A DNA stretch of 64,000 nucleotides, taken from NCBI RefSeq assembly GCF_012912105.1, contig NZ_QMEA01000004.1:1-64000 (forward strand), written 5' to 3'. The translations under genes were made by a program, and so were the position numbers. This document shows, in pieces, positions 41,974-51,467 of the stretch (its first letter is position 1; each line of letters opens with the position of its first letter). The DNA comes from Brasilonema sp. UFV-L1. GTDB lineage: Bacteria > Cyanobacteriota > Cyanobacteriia > Cyanobacteriales > Nostocaceae. The notes beneath the pieces are model-generated. The model saw only the letters and a list, made by a program, of their open reading frames with translations. It was not told the origin of the DNA and did no database searches.

Positions 41974-42088
41974 CCCCATTTGTTCATCTCCTTGTCCCCT
42001 TGTCCCCACTCGCTGACGCTCAAATTCAAAATTCTAATTTTGAACTTTGAATTTTGAATTTTGAATTATTTATTCCCCTCGTCCCCAT

Positions 42089-43363
42089 CTACCCTACCCA
42101 AAGTTCTTGAGCAAATCGAACAGCAAAGCTTGCCAGTAAGATAGTAAAAAATAACAGCGTTAGGTAACCCCAACGAGGATAGCGAGACAATAGCACACCA
42201 AGAGCAACACTTGGAGACACAATACCGTACACCAGACGACTTAAAGAGATAGTGCTTCCAGATGCTAGCAACAAACCTACACCGCAGAAGCCATAGATAA
42301 CAGTGACGGGAGTCAATTGAGCGCGTAATTGCCATAATAAGTAGGCACTGCCAAAAACAGCAACTGTGTTAATCAACGGATCGCCTGCTAGTATCCACGC
42401 AAGAAAGACCAAAGCAGCAAAGCCATAGTCCACTTTCTGTGAACCTAATTGTTTACGGAAGTACCATAAACAAGAACCAATGCCAAGAATCATCGTAAAC
42501 AATAAGGGATGCAGGGGGTCTTTAATCCCGCCATGCTTCCAATTCAATGTCCCGACTGTCACTTGCATCAGCATTTTCCACCAATCCAGCCAATCAAACC
42601 CTAGCGAGGATCGCCATCCCCGCTGTGCATGAAGAAATCCCAAAGGGTCGCCAAATTGAATCGCACAGTAGATGCTGAAAAGAAGTAGTCCAGCCGCAGT
42701 GGCAAAAGACGCAAGGTAAGCAATAGGGGGTCTGCGTTGTTTCCAAGCTGCTAAGACAAACGCTGGGATCAATGCCATCCCTGTCGGACGTGTTGCTGTA
42801 GCCATTGCACCCCAAAAGGCAGTCCAGCCATACTGCTGTTTATCAAAAGCTCGCAAAGCTGCTGTACTCAATAATAGATATAGCCCTTCAGTGTAAATCA
42901 CTCCTGCAAATAGTGATAATGGACACCAAGCAACTATTGCAGTTGCCCACCGCGCCGCACTTTCACCAGCTTGTCCCTTAACCCAAAAGTATAAAAAGTA
43001 AAGTGCTGCAAAAAAAGCTAGATTATTGACTAGCGTCCCTGCTATTTCAAACGGCAAGCCCAAGTTCATCAAAACTCGGATAATTAAGGGAAACAGGGGA
43101 AAGAAGGCAAGGTTGTGTCCCTTACCATCATTCACAAATTCATATCCGGAAGTGACAATTGCACGGTAATGTCCGCTGTCCCATGCATGAAACACTCCCC
43201 AACCAAAAGTGGTGGGAGTGCTTCCGGGTGGTACTGGTAGCAATGGCGCAATCAACAACATTGCAATCCAGATGAGGAGTCGGCTAGTAAGCCACATGGC
43301 TGCTGGAAACAAGAAGGTTTTAGTCCATAAAGCTTTGCTCAAAAATGTCTGACCTTTTATCAT
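42089..43363 (-). CDS. PIG-V-like GT-C mannosyltransferase, copy B
   Basis: 424 residues with many membrane helices. The lumenal-loop motif FHAWDSGHYRAI contains Asp62, the expected catalytic acid of the PIG-V (GPI mannosyltransferase 2) family, followed by HNLAFFPLFPLIIR. PIG-V-like bacterial proteins transfer a sugar from a polyprenyl-phosphate donor to an extracytoplasmic acceptor; donor and acceptor are unknown here. It is a tandem paralogue of the next gene upstream, separated by 111 bases. Confidence 0.82.
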   Translation of the reverse strand: MIKGQTFLSKALWTKTFLFPAAMWLTSRLLIWIAMLLIAPLLPVPPGSTPTTFGWGVFHAWDSGHYRAIVTSGYEFVNDGKGHNLAFFPLFPLIIRVLMNLGLPFEIAGTLVNNLAFFAALYFLYFWVKGQAGESAARWATAIVAWCPLSLFAGVIYTEGLYLLLSTAALRAFDKQQYGWTAFWGAMATATRPTGMALIPAFVLAAWKQRRPPIAYLASFATAAGLLLFSIYCAIQFGDPLGFLHAQRGWRSSLGFDWLDWWKMLMQVTVGTLNWKHGGIKDPLHPLLFTMILGIGSCLWYFRKQLGSQKVDYGFAALVFLAWILAGDPLINTVAVFGSAYLLWQLRAQLTPVTVIYGFCGVGLLLASGSTISLSRLVYGIVSPSVALGVLLSRYPRWGYLTLLFFTILLASFAVRFAQELWVG

Positions 43364-43474
43364 AAGTTTGAGTGTTTACATGCGGGGTAGGGTGTAGGAA
43401 TCTTTTTTTGAATTTCTCCGGATTGCGAATGCGTGAATTATCAAAGTCCTACACCAAATAAAATGTTTTTTAGG

Positions 43475-44758
43475 TTACCCCACCCAAAGTTCTTGGGCAA
43501 ATTTAAGAGACAGTCTGACAAGTAAGATAGCAAACAAAACCAAACTTAAGTATCCTTGACGAGGATGGCGAGACAGAAAGACACCATAAGCCACACTCAA
43601 TGATACAAGACCGTAAGCTAAACGACCCAAGGATATCGTGCCTCCAGAAGCAAGCAGCAAACTTATGCCACACAAACCATAGATAACAGTGACTGGGGTC
43701 AATTGAGTGCGTAAATGCCACAACATATAAAGACCACCCAAGACCATAACTGCATTCAGTAAGTTATAGATAAACCAATCGTCTCCTAGTATCAAAACAA
43801 GCAATAGTAAACCATAAAAACCGTAGATAACAAGAGAATTAAGGTTCTTACGGAAGCGCCACAGACAAAAACCATAGCTGACAACAATCCCAAAACACAG
43901 AATATGAAAGTAGTATTTTGTACCAATTTTTTCCCAATGAGATGTGCCGACAGTAATTTGCAATAGCATATCCAACCAACCCTGTCCATCAAATCCCAAC
44001 GAGGGTCGCCATCCGCGTTGTGCATGGATAAATGCAAAGGGATTGCCAAATTGAATTGTACAGTAGAGGCTAAATAGAAGCACTCCAATTGCAGTGGCGC
44101 AGCCAGCAACGTAAGCCATTAAGGGTCTACGCTGTCTCCATGCGGCTAACAAAAATGCTGGTATGAGGGCTAATCCTGTGGGACGTGTTGCCGTTGCCAT
44201 TGCACCCCAAAGGATAGTCCAGTGGTATTGCTTTTGATCAAAAGCTCGCAAAGCTGCAGTACTCAACAGTAAGTATAGCCCCTCAGTATAAATGACTGTG
44301 CCAAACATAGACAACGGACACCAAGCCACCACAGCAGTTGCCCAACGCGCCTCCTTTGTGCCGCAATGTTCCTGTATCCAAAAGTAGACACAATAAAGCG
44401 CTGCAAAAAATGCCAAATTGTTTATGAGCGTACCTGCTACTTCAAATGACAAACCAAGGCGCATGAAAACCCAAATAGTCAGAGGAAATAGAGGAAAAAA
44501 TGCAAGATTATGTTGTTTCCCATCATCGGTAAATTCATAACCAGATGTTGCTATCGAATGGTAGTGTACACTATCCCATGCATGAAACACTCCCCAACCA
44601 AATTGAGGGGCACTCCCTTGTGGTGGTGCTGGCAGATGTGGAACAACTATCAACATAGCCGCCCAAATAAATAATCTGCTGGCAAGCCAGATTACCGTAG
44701 GAAAAAGAAAATCATTTTTCCATAAAACTTTTTTGATAAATATTTGAGTTTGAGCCAT
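43475..44758 (-). CDS. PIG-V-like GT-C mannosyltransferase, copy A
   Basis: 427 residues, alignable without large gaps to copy B over its full length (e.g. GWGVFHAWDS, GYEF, HNLAFFPLFPL, ATRPTG.ALIPAF.LAAW, ending FAQELWVG in both). Asp62 in WDSVHYHSI is conserved. First gene of the minus-strand trio with copy B and DUF2079. The many differences suggest an old duplication with both copies retained, possibly for different donor or acceptor sugars. Confidence 0.82.
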   Translation of the reverse strand: MAQTQIFIKKVLWKNDFLFPTVIWLASRLFIWAAMLIVVPHLPAPPQGSAPQFGWGVFHAWDSVHYHSIATSGYEFTDDGKQHNLAFFPLFPLTIWVFMRLGLSFEVAGTLINNLAFFAALYCVYFWIQEHCGTKEARWATAVVAWCPLSMFGTVIYTEGLYLLLSTAALRAFDQKQYHWTILWGAMATATRPTGLALIPAFLLAAWRQRRPLMAYVAGCATAIGVLLFSLYCTIQFGNPFAFIHAQRGWRPSLGFDGQGWLDMLLQITVGTSHWEKIGTKYYFHILCFGIVVSYGFCLWRFRKNLNSLVIYGFYGLLLLVLILGDDWFIYNLLNAVMVLGGLYMLWHLRTQLTPVTVIYGLCGISLLLASGGTISLGRLAYGLVSLSVAYGVFLSRHPRQGYLSLVLFAILLVRLSLKFAQELWVG

Positions 44759-45742
44759 AAGCTTGAGTGTTATTCAAACTCCTCTATGAATCCACATACC
44801 TATGGCTGTCATTTGGTTATTTTTTAGTAAAATTGCGCACATCCCACTCCTCCACCAAAATGAGTAACTAGATAAAAATAACCATAGCTGAAAACTTTGT
44901 CAGCTATTTACTATCAGTAGTTAGAATTTAGCTAATATCAATACTATTCTAAGCAGTTATATTTAACTACATAGTGTATATAAACACATTTTTAACTCCT
45001 GAAAATTAACTTGCAAAGAAGTGTAGAGACACAAGGTATTCTTTTTGTACAGATATTATATAGTCCTCACAGTTAGGTAATGAACAAATGTTTGCTAGAA
45101 ACCATACTTCCCACCTCTTCCCTAAGCAAAGTCAAAAATGCCAAAGACACAAAGGGATGATGGTTTGTGTTTATTTCTTTCATACCTTATTTGAAAATGC
45201 TGTAGGAGAGATCAATTCAAAAATTCACCTACACCCCTACTACTCTGTTAACTTTGAATTGACAAGTTTAGGTAGCACAAGGCAAGACTTGGTAGACATT
45301 CTTAAAAATTTCCTCCTCAAGTGAACCTTGATACTCTAAGCTGTCGCGCTTATGATTATGCATCTTTATAACCTGGATTTAGGCAAAAAAACTCGGTTAA
45401 GAGCAAAAATCGTCTGTTTCGCTACCAAAGACGAATGAAGAAACCGGGTTTCTCGCAGATGGTGCGTAAGCCCTATTAAGTTTGAAGAAAAACGTCAAAC
45501 CCTCCCTCTCTCACTCCCGCACTCCTTCACTTCCCACTTATAGGCATAAGCGCTCACTACACTCTATCCCCCTTTGCATATCTTTATTTTTGGAAATAAT
45601 CGCTCAATTCCTTTGCTCATCTTCTAATTTCCTCATCTATCAATTTCCCTATCAGCCTAAATCAGTAAATTGGATGCCAAGACGCTTACTTGTGTATCCC
45701 AAGCAATTTATATTAATGTTGTCTGTCAATTCTTAAACAATT
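44759..45742. other. Intergenic region upstream of dxr with a MITE copy
   Basis: About 980 bases between divergent genes. It contains MITE copy 2 (45375-45474). The open frame at 45088-45324 has no recognisable protein character. The region must carry the promoters of the mannosyltransferase operon and dxr. Confidence 0.5.
45375..45474. mobile_element. 100-bp MITE-like element, copy 2 (degenerate)
   Basis: Aligns with 12321-12420 over the same length; the right end reads GGTGCGTAAGCCCT and the interior GACGAATGAAGAAACCGGG is close to copy 1. The left end (GGATTTAGGCA) has diverged from the consensus AGGACTTACGCA, so the terminal repeat is now imperfect and the element is probably old. Confidence 0.65.
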
Positions 45743-46939
45743 GTGAAAGCAATCACTCTTCTTGGTTCCACTGGTTCTATTGGTACTCAGACTTTAGACA
45801 TTGTTGCTCACAACCCTAATCAATTTCGGATTGTGGGTTTAGCCGCCAGAAACAATGTAGAATTATTGGCTTCTCAGATTCGGCAGTTTCGACCAAGTAT
45901 AGTAGCTATCTGCTCAGAAGAAAAGTTGCCAGCACTCAAAGAAGCAATCAACGACTTTGCTCCCCAGCCGATTATACTGGCTGGTGAGGCTGGAGTTATT
46001 GAAGTTGCCCGCTACGCAGATGCCGACACTGTTGTTACAGGTATCGTTGGTTGTGCTGGGTTGCTACCTACTATCGCAGCCATTGAAGCTGGTAAAGATA
46101 TCGCCTTAGCAAACAAGGAAACCTTAATTGCTGGAGGTCCCGTAGTTTTACCTCTCATTAAAAAACATGGTGTAAAATTATTGCCAGCGGATTCAGAACA
46201 TTCTGCTATATTTCAATGTCTACAAGGTATTCCAGATGGAGGTTTGCGACGAATTTTATTAACTGCATCTGGTGGTGCTTTCCGTGATTGGACAGTAGAA
46301 AAGTTAGCACAAGTCACAGTTGCTGATGCTATTAAACATCCCAACTGGTCAATGGGGCGTAAAATTACTGTTGATTCTGCGACTTTAATGAATAAAGGTC
46401 TGGAGGTGATTGAGGCTCACTTCCTTTTTGGGTTGGATTACGAGAATATTGAGATTGTTATTCATCCTCAAAGTATTATTCACTCCCTGATTGAACTACA
46501 AGACACCTCTGTTCTTGCTCAACTTGGTTGGCCTGATATGCGCTTACCTTTACTTTATGCTTTGTCTTGGCCTGATCGTATCTACACCAACTGGGAACGG
46601 CTAGATTTAGTAAAAGTTGGCAGTTTAACCTTCCGTGAACCAGATCATCAGAAGTATCCTTGCATGAAATTAGCTTATGCAGCAGGGAAAGCTGGTGGTT
46701 CCATGCCAGCTGTATTAAATGCAGCTAATGAGCAAGCTGTGGCTTTGTTTTTAGAAGAAAAAATTCAGTTTTTAGATATCCCTCGGTGTATCGAATGGGT
46801 GTGCTCACGCCACCAGAGCGATAATCATCCAAATCCTTCTTTAGATGACATTTTAGCAGCAGATAAATGGGCAAGGCAGGAAGTTTTAAAAGCAACTGAA
46901 ACCTTGGAAAATCATTCGCGTATAATATCTTTGCGATAA
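45743..46939 (+). CDS. dxr: 1-deoxy-D-xylulose 5-phosphate reductoisomerase
   Basis: 398 residues with a GTG start ([21 protein letters not shown]). Makes MEP, the committed step of the plastid-type isoprenoid pathway, using NADPH. GSTGSIG binds the nucleotide; the metal and substrate site is in [15 protein letters not shown] and [24 protein letters not shown] and the C-terminal helical domain are complete. It stands alone, with a hairpin terminator 42 bases behind it. Confidence 0.97.
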   Translation: MKAITLLGSTGSIGTQTLDIVAHNPNQFRIVGLAARNNVELLASQIRQFRPSIVAICSEEKLPALKEAINDFAPQPIILAGEAGVIEVARYADADTVVTGIVGCAGLLPTIAAIEAGKDIALANKETLIAGGPVVLPLIKKHGVKLLPADSEHSAIFQCLQGIPDGGLRRILLTASGGAFRDWTVEKLAQVTVADAIKHPNWSMGRKITVDSATLMNKGLEVIEAHFLFGLDYENIEIVIHPQSIIHSLIELQDTSVLAQLGWPDMRLPLLYALSWPDRIYTNWERLDLVKVGSLTFREPDHQKYPCMKLAYAAGKAGGSMPAVLNAANEQAVALFLEEKIQFLDIPRCIEWVCSRHQSDNHPNPSLDDILAADKWARQEVLKATETLENHSRIISLR

Positions 46940-46980
46940 AAAACGACTAACAACGTTAGATTTTCATTGTCTCTCCGTTC

Positions 46981-47014
46981 AGCGTTCAGCAGTAAGCTGA
47001 ACGCTAAATTATTT
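46981..47014 (+). terminator. Intrinsic terminator of dxr
   Basis: AGCGTTCAGC (46981-46990) pairs perfectly with GCTGAACGCT (46996-47005) around a 5-base loop, and AAATTATTTTTATT follows. Position and structure fit termination of dxr. Confidence 0.8.
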
Positions 47015-48235
47015 TTATTCGTCATTTTTACCTTATACTAATGTATAAGAATATGAGTATATAGTTCTGTTATTTCTTATTAATTGCGTAATTTAGTCCT
47101 TTATTTATCACTCATGACAAGTAGCCGTCATGACGAATTCGTCACCAGAACAAATGAACAAATCATTATCCTTTTTTCTTTCCTTTTGCTCTGGAACCCT
47201 TTGCCCAGGAGGCTTTTTCAAGCTACGTGGAGAGAATTCAACGTCAAATGCAAACCAATGAAACCCTGTAAGACAAAGGTTTTTCCTTTTGTCTTCTATT
47301 TACAGAGAAAAAAGAATAAGTCATTTTTGATTGCATAAGTTTTTTCTATAGACTTTATCAAAGTCTTATACAAAAAATTAAGAATCAAAACTTAATATCT
47401 TTTTTAAAGAAGGTTTTGCGGCATACTAATTTTTCAGATTTTTTAGTGTATAGTAATCGCAGAACAACTACGGGAAAAAGCTCCAGTCAACTCAACATTC
47501 TCAGCGAAACATTGCTGAGCGATGAGGAGGTTTTGTCTGTAGAGGTTCCACGTCAGTTGCTACTTTACAGGTAGTGACTGGGGTTGCCGAGAACTGAATT
47601 TAAGGTTTTCACATCTGTACTCTTTGAACAGTAAGTTGCTCTTATAGTGCAGACTATGGTTGTGGAGTTCCACTTGAGAACGCCACTTGCAACAACGGGG
47701 AAGACCCCATCCGGGTATGCGCTCCTTTGCATATCTGGAAGGCAAAAGTTGTGCGTTTTCTGTGGATTAATGCGTCCGTTTCATCGCTCGTACTGAAAAA
47801 CTGCGGTGCCCTTCGGGAACGCGGGTCGCCTCTGTCGGGAAACCAACGCCAGATACCTACGGAGGGAGACCCTCCTGCAGTACTGGCTCCTCCTGCAGCG
47901 CTGGACTCACCTCATTACAAGTTAACGGGTAAGAAGTCCACAAACAGGCGCGGAAAAATCGCACAAATGTTAACTGGTATACAAAAATCACAATCTTTCA
48001 TAGGGCGATTTTTCCGGAGGCACCGCAGTTTTTCTAGGTTTTTACCCAACCCCGCAAGGACGCAGTGGCTGCCCTATCAAGAGCGCTGAACTCACTCAGG
48101 GTGCAGTGGCTTCTCAATGCTCACCACGACTCAATTTCAACAAGAGAGACTTTATGTCTGTCATGGTTACACTCATAAAATTTTCTCTCTTCTAATACCT
48201 TCATTGGTAAGACTCTGTTTGAAAAAGGTGTATCT
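47015..48235. other. Long repeat-rich region behind dxr
   Basis: About 1.2 kb with no gene I accept. 47100-47450 is AT-rich. 47640-48110 is GC-richer and full of reiterated words (CTTCGGGAACGCGGGTCGCC, CTCCTGCAG twice, GCGCTGGACTCAC). It contains the nested inverted repeats listed at 47795-48034. Open frames here are by-products of the repeats. Confidence 0.5.
47795..48034. repeat. Nested inverted-repeat structure
   Basis: Outer arms GAAAAACTGCGGTGCC at 47795-47810 and its exact complement at 48019-48034 (16 bp). Inner arms CGGAAAAATCGC at 47951-47962 and its exact complement at 48005-48016 (12 bp). The two right arms are only 2 bases apart, while 140 bases of repeat-rich sequence separate the left arms, so a transcript would fold as a coaxial stem with a large side loop. 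Confidence 0.75.
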
Positions 48236-48433
48236 ATGTTTGCTACCCTCATTGTGTCTTGGATTGTTTATACACTATTAGTAAAAGTCGTGAAAACGAC
48301 GGTGAAAACTGCGTTTATTAGTGCTACTACTATTGTTTTATTGCATGCTGGTCTTGGGGTTAGCCCTCAAGATATTTGGCATCAAATAATACAGTTAATT
48401 CAAGCCTTCTCTCAAGTCATTAGAGTGAGGTAA
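48236..48433 (+). CDS. Small conserved membrane protein
   Basis: 65 residues with an ATG start after AAGGTG. The first helix (MFATLIVSWIVYTLLVKVV) and the second (TAFISATTIVLLHAGLGV) are hydrophobic, followed by an amphipathic tail (PQDIWHQIIQLIQAF). I recognise the VYTLLVKVVKTTVKTAF...PQDIW pattern from small proteins conserved in filamentous cyanobacteria. The function is unknown. Confidence 0.72.
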   Translation: MFATLIVSWIVYTLLVKVVKTTVKTAFISATTIVLLHAGLGVSPQDIWHQIIQLIQAFSQVIRVR

Positions 48434-48536
48434 TATCGCTTTGGATGTTAATCGTCATTAGTCATTTGTTGAGTACAGAAGACAAAAGACTAATGACAAA
48501 AAACAATCCTCACTAATTAATTTTACGTGTGCCGAA

Positions 48537-49037
48537 TTACTTATTTGTTGACGCTGAAAGCCTTATCAAAGCATCCATAACAGTCGTAGGCAACTGACGC
48601 ATAATCTTACCTCTATCTTTGTCTACTGCTACTAAAGTAACCTGGGCAGTGACATATAGTTCTTGCCTATCTAGTGATTCAATTGTATAATCCCAGTTAA
48701 TACGGACACCACTCACTTCAGCCATGCGCGTTCTTACAATCGCTCCCATACCCAATTGAAGCTGACGATGATAGCGTATTGAGAGTTCTACAACTGGTAA
48801 ATCACAGCCCAAAGCCACTAAATCAGCATATTCGATACCGATAGCTCGCAAGCATGCTACCCGCGCTTCTTCCAACCAAGCTATGTAGGAACCATGCCAA
48901 ACGAAACCTGCATAGTCTGTATGATGTGGGTTGACTCTGATGGGATATTCAAACCAATTTTCTAAAGAATTACTTGCTGGAGTGTCAATTGCAGTGGTTG
49001 ATGGAAGTTGTGGTTGTTGTGATTTTTCCTCTGACAT
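48537..49037 (-). CDS. Hot-dog fold acyl-CoA thioesterase (4HBT/YbgC type)
   Basis: 166 residues from the ATG at 49037 (MSEEKSQQPQLP); the frame can be extended to a TTG at 49073. After a disordered N terminus the hot-dog domain begins YPIRVNPHHTDYAGFVWHGSYIAWLEEARVACLRAIG. The Asp of TDYAG is the catalytic acid of the 4-hydroxybenzoyl-CoA thioesterase family. The substrate is unknown; it does not look like the cyanobacterial DHNA-CoA hydrolase. Confidence 0.88.
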   Translation of the reverse strand: MSEEKSQQPQLPSTTAIDTPASNSLENWFEYPIRVNPHHTDYAGFVWHGSYIAWLEEARVACLRAIGIEYADLVALGCDLPVVELSIRYHRQLQLGMGAIVRTRMAEVSGVRINWDYTIESLDRQELYVTAQVTLVAVDKDRGKIMRQLPTTVMDALIRLSASTNK

Positions 49038-49677
49038 ATGAAAGTTTTTTAAAGCAAAAGATAGACTTTCCAAATCTGGAATAGCATAAAGTTAGACGTC
49101 TTGTGCAATTTATTCATCTAGTCAGTAGGTGGGCACGAATAAACATAACTATGTTGGCGCAAACCTCCGCAGGAATTACGCTGTAATGCGTGTACTTTGC
49201 GCTTACGCGGCGTTCGTTGCCTGGCTTCGGCTGACCTTCCTGTAGCAGGTTGTTGTCATCATCGCCCACAGCACTGTCCTCCCCAACGCACAACCTCACC
49301 AAGGGCACGCTGACTCACATGCTACGTCCAGACACACCACCAAATCTCACCGAAAATCCTGAACAGCAATCGTATTGCCTATTATTGCCCATTATTGGGC
49401 ATCATTTATTTTGATTGGAAATGGTTTGTAATTCTTTTAGCTAGCTCGCTCATTTACGTTTATGCGTTGCTGCCGATTGTTAAGATGCCTACCAAAAATG
49501 TCGATGAATATTCAACAACTATTGTAACTAATGACGCGCTGATACCACAGTGGTCATGGTAGCAATGTCAATAAGCTTTGAAATAACGTATTAAAGTTAT
49601 GAGTTACGAGTTATTAGCTAATGTTACGATTTTTTAACTGTTAACTTTATAACTCTGAACTCTTAACTTTTTACTGT
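49038..49677. other. Intergenic region behind the DUF1815 gene
   Basis: About 640 bases. 49120-49320 is a GC-richer patch in the style of the reiterated repeats (CTTACGCGGCGTTCGTTGCC), and 49590-49675 consists of GAGTTA/TAACTC words that can fold back. No gene is supported. Confidence 0.45.
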
Positions 49678-50022
49678 CTAACACCGCTTAGCCAAAATTT
49701 TGTTACTTACACAGCTTGGTACGGGATGCTTGACTATATTGGCAAGTTCCTGTAACTGGTTCACTGCCTCTGCACCCTCTAATTTCATTAATTCACGATC
49801 ATCGCGCATCTCTGTCCAAGTGATCCCGTAATCAGAGACTAAAAAGCGAATGAGATGGTTTTCTCCCAGGCTAACCATAAACGAAGCACTATTCATCTGG
49901 TCACCGCAGGTGTAGCATGACGCAGGATACCCACGCCTCTCTAGAACAATTGCTAATGCTTGCAAGTTCATCACTAAGTCCTGGACGAATTGCCGATGTT
50001 GTTGTGCTAGTCTCAAAAACAT
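49678..50022 (-). CDS. DUF1815 family protein
   Basis: 114 residues from the ATG at 50022, which has a good GGAGGG site upstream; a TTG at 50034 is less likely. FLRLAQQHRQFVQDLVMNLQALAIVLERRGYPASCYTCGDQMNSASFMVSLGENHLIRFLVSDYGITWTEMRDDRELMKLEGAEAV is the DUF1815 pattern, known only in cyanobacteria. A CYTCG cysteine pair may bind a metal or form a disulfide. The function is unknown. Confidence 0.88.
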   Translation of the reverse strand: MFLRLAQQHRQFVQDLVMNLQALAIVLERRGYPASCYTCGDQMNSASFMVSLGENHLIRFLVSDYGITWTEMRDDRELMKLEGAEAVNQLQELANIVKHPVPSCVSNKILAKRC

Positions 50023-51105
50023 TTTTCCCTCCAAACACCACAGTTATTTGGTCTGTTTTATATTTTCTTTAGATTCTTCCACCAACTGGTATTGTAAACT
50101 ATCCATTACAATTCACAGATACATATATATTTATGAATTAGCTACCTAGCTTAGGGTAGTCGATATAGATATTCAGTGTCGTATCAAAGTATTCAGTTTG
50201 TAGACCCGAAATATCGAACAGAATAACTAAACTTTGTCTTATCTTTACAAAATCAGTCGAAGTAGATGGTACATTTAAACAATCCGCTATAAGGCTAACT
50301 CATATTTAGCACAAGTCAACTCTAAAAAATACCGATTTTGCATTTTTTCTCAGTGACTTTCTGAATATAGTTGCTACTTTTTCCTTCTACAAGGCAGCTG
50401 TATGTCTTTTCGGATTGTTTAAAGACGCAGTTATCAAAATCAAGTATGTCACAGTGATTAAGTCACAGTGATTAAGCAATGTAAAAATCTTAAGCTATCT
50501 ATACCAACTTCTCCACCAGAGTATGGCGAAACTGGTAGATGATCATGGTTGTTTAAGGTTCTCGCTTGAAATAATTCACTTGTGACAGTGCGAAATCCTG
50601 AAGATTTTTACTCAGTAGTTAAGACTCAGCAATCAGCGCTACCGTTAGGAGTTAACACTCTTGGTATAGGAGTCACAGCGTTACCGAGGACACTGCCAAA
50701 ATGAGGCAGTGCAGGACTGTTATCTGTGGAGACGCACAAGTCCGGTGTTGTTCACAAAATAGCGTCTGGTGGAGGAGATAGAAAGTGACATCAAGCGACT
50801 GCCAACCTTGACGGTAGCTGTCTGTAAGAGAAAATCTCCTTATCCACAATCCCAAGTGTAAAGCCCAAATCGTTTGACTTAAGACTGACAATAACTGAAC
50901 TGAAGATAATTATGTTGCCATTTCGGCAAGTATTTTTATCGCCCTGAGTCCTTACGGACACACTGGTTTGTACCTCTTGCGGGGTGCTTTGTGTTTACAG
51001 ATCAGGCACAAGGAGTTCATTAAATAGTAAATAAATCAACAAATAAAAATCAGTACAGCTAGGAAAACCTAGCTGTTGTGGTCAAACTATTATCCAAGCT
51101 TGGGT
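50023..51105. other. Long intergenic region with possible RNA structures
   Basis: About 1.08 kb. It holds a tRNA-Leu-like relic near 50517 (listed) and a hairpin CACTGCC/GGCAGTG at 50691-50711 followed by a GC-richer stretch to about 50880. Open frames such as 50673-50891 do not look like protein. A small RNA gene is possible but not shown. Confidence 0.4.
50517..50614 (+). pseudogene. Possible decayed tRNA-Leu
   Basis: TGGCGAAACTGGTAGA at 50524-50539 is identical to the D-arm region of many bacterial tRNA-Leu genes. The 7 bases before it (CAGAGTA) pair 5 of 7 with TACTCAG near 50608-50614, and GTGCGAAATCC resembles a damaged T-arm. No proper anticodon arm can be drawn and the length (98) is too great, so at best this is a pseudo-tRNA. 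It could also be coincidence. Confidence 0.3.
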
Positions 51106-51321
51106 TTAGACGACTTGCCACCAACCGAAAGCTGGACCGATGAAACGAACTATAACCCAAGCGGCGACTAAACCGCCAATACCAATCCAAGTCATCCGAT
51201 TTGACCATTTGACGAATTTTTCTGCTTGGGTTTTGGAGATAGGAACCCACGGCAAGATTCTAGTTGTATCTTGACCGTATTTTTCTCCCAATGTAGCTTT
51301 ACGACGCTTTGCTTCGCCCAT
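51106..51321 (-). CDS. DUF2839 family small membrane protein
   Basis: 71 residues from the ATG at 51321. MGEAKRRKATLGEKYGQ is the standard beginning of this cyanobacterial family; PWVPISKTQAEKF and one membrane helix (WIGIGGLVAAWVIVRFIGPAFGWW) follow. The longer open frame to 51381 adds an unconserved hydrophobic leader and is rejected. The function is unknown. Confidence 0.88.
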   Translation of the reverse strand: MGEAKRRKATLGEKYGQDTTRILPWVPISKTQAEKFVKWSNRMTWIGIGGLVAAWVIVRFIGPAFGWWQVV

Positions 51322-51467
51322 AATGTAAAAATAAATCCCTGCTAAGGCTGATAATAACGCTTGCTTGAAGCAATTGCTCAAAAAGACTCAAGAATTTTAA
51401 ACTTAATTGTCATCTGTTCTTTGTCTAAAGTGCTTGACAAATGACAAAAACTGTAGATAAGTCAAGT

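Noticed and set aside
42010-42070. Reiterated TTTGAATT words between DUF2079 and a mannosyltransferase gene
   Set aside because: A simple AT-rich spacer repeat common in these genomes; no terminal repeats or duplication to support a mobile element.
45088-45324. 78-codon frame upstream of dxr
   Set aside because: No motif, odd composition and no neighbour relation; probably chance.
47727-48089. 120-codon frame behind dxr
   Set aside because: It spans the nested inverted repeats and reiterated words, so the open frame is a by-product of repeat structure.
49114-49308. 64-codon minus-strand frame in a GC-rich spacer
   Set aside because: Made from repeat-like sequence; no start signal.
50673-50891. 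72-codon minus-strand frame
   Set aside because: Overlaps a hairpin-rich spacer and lacks any protein-like pattern.
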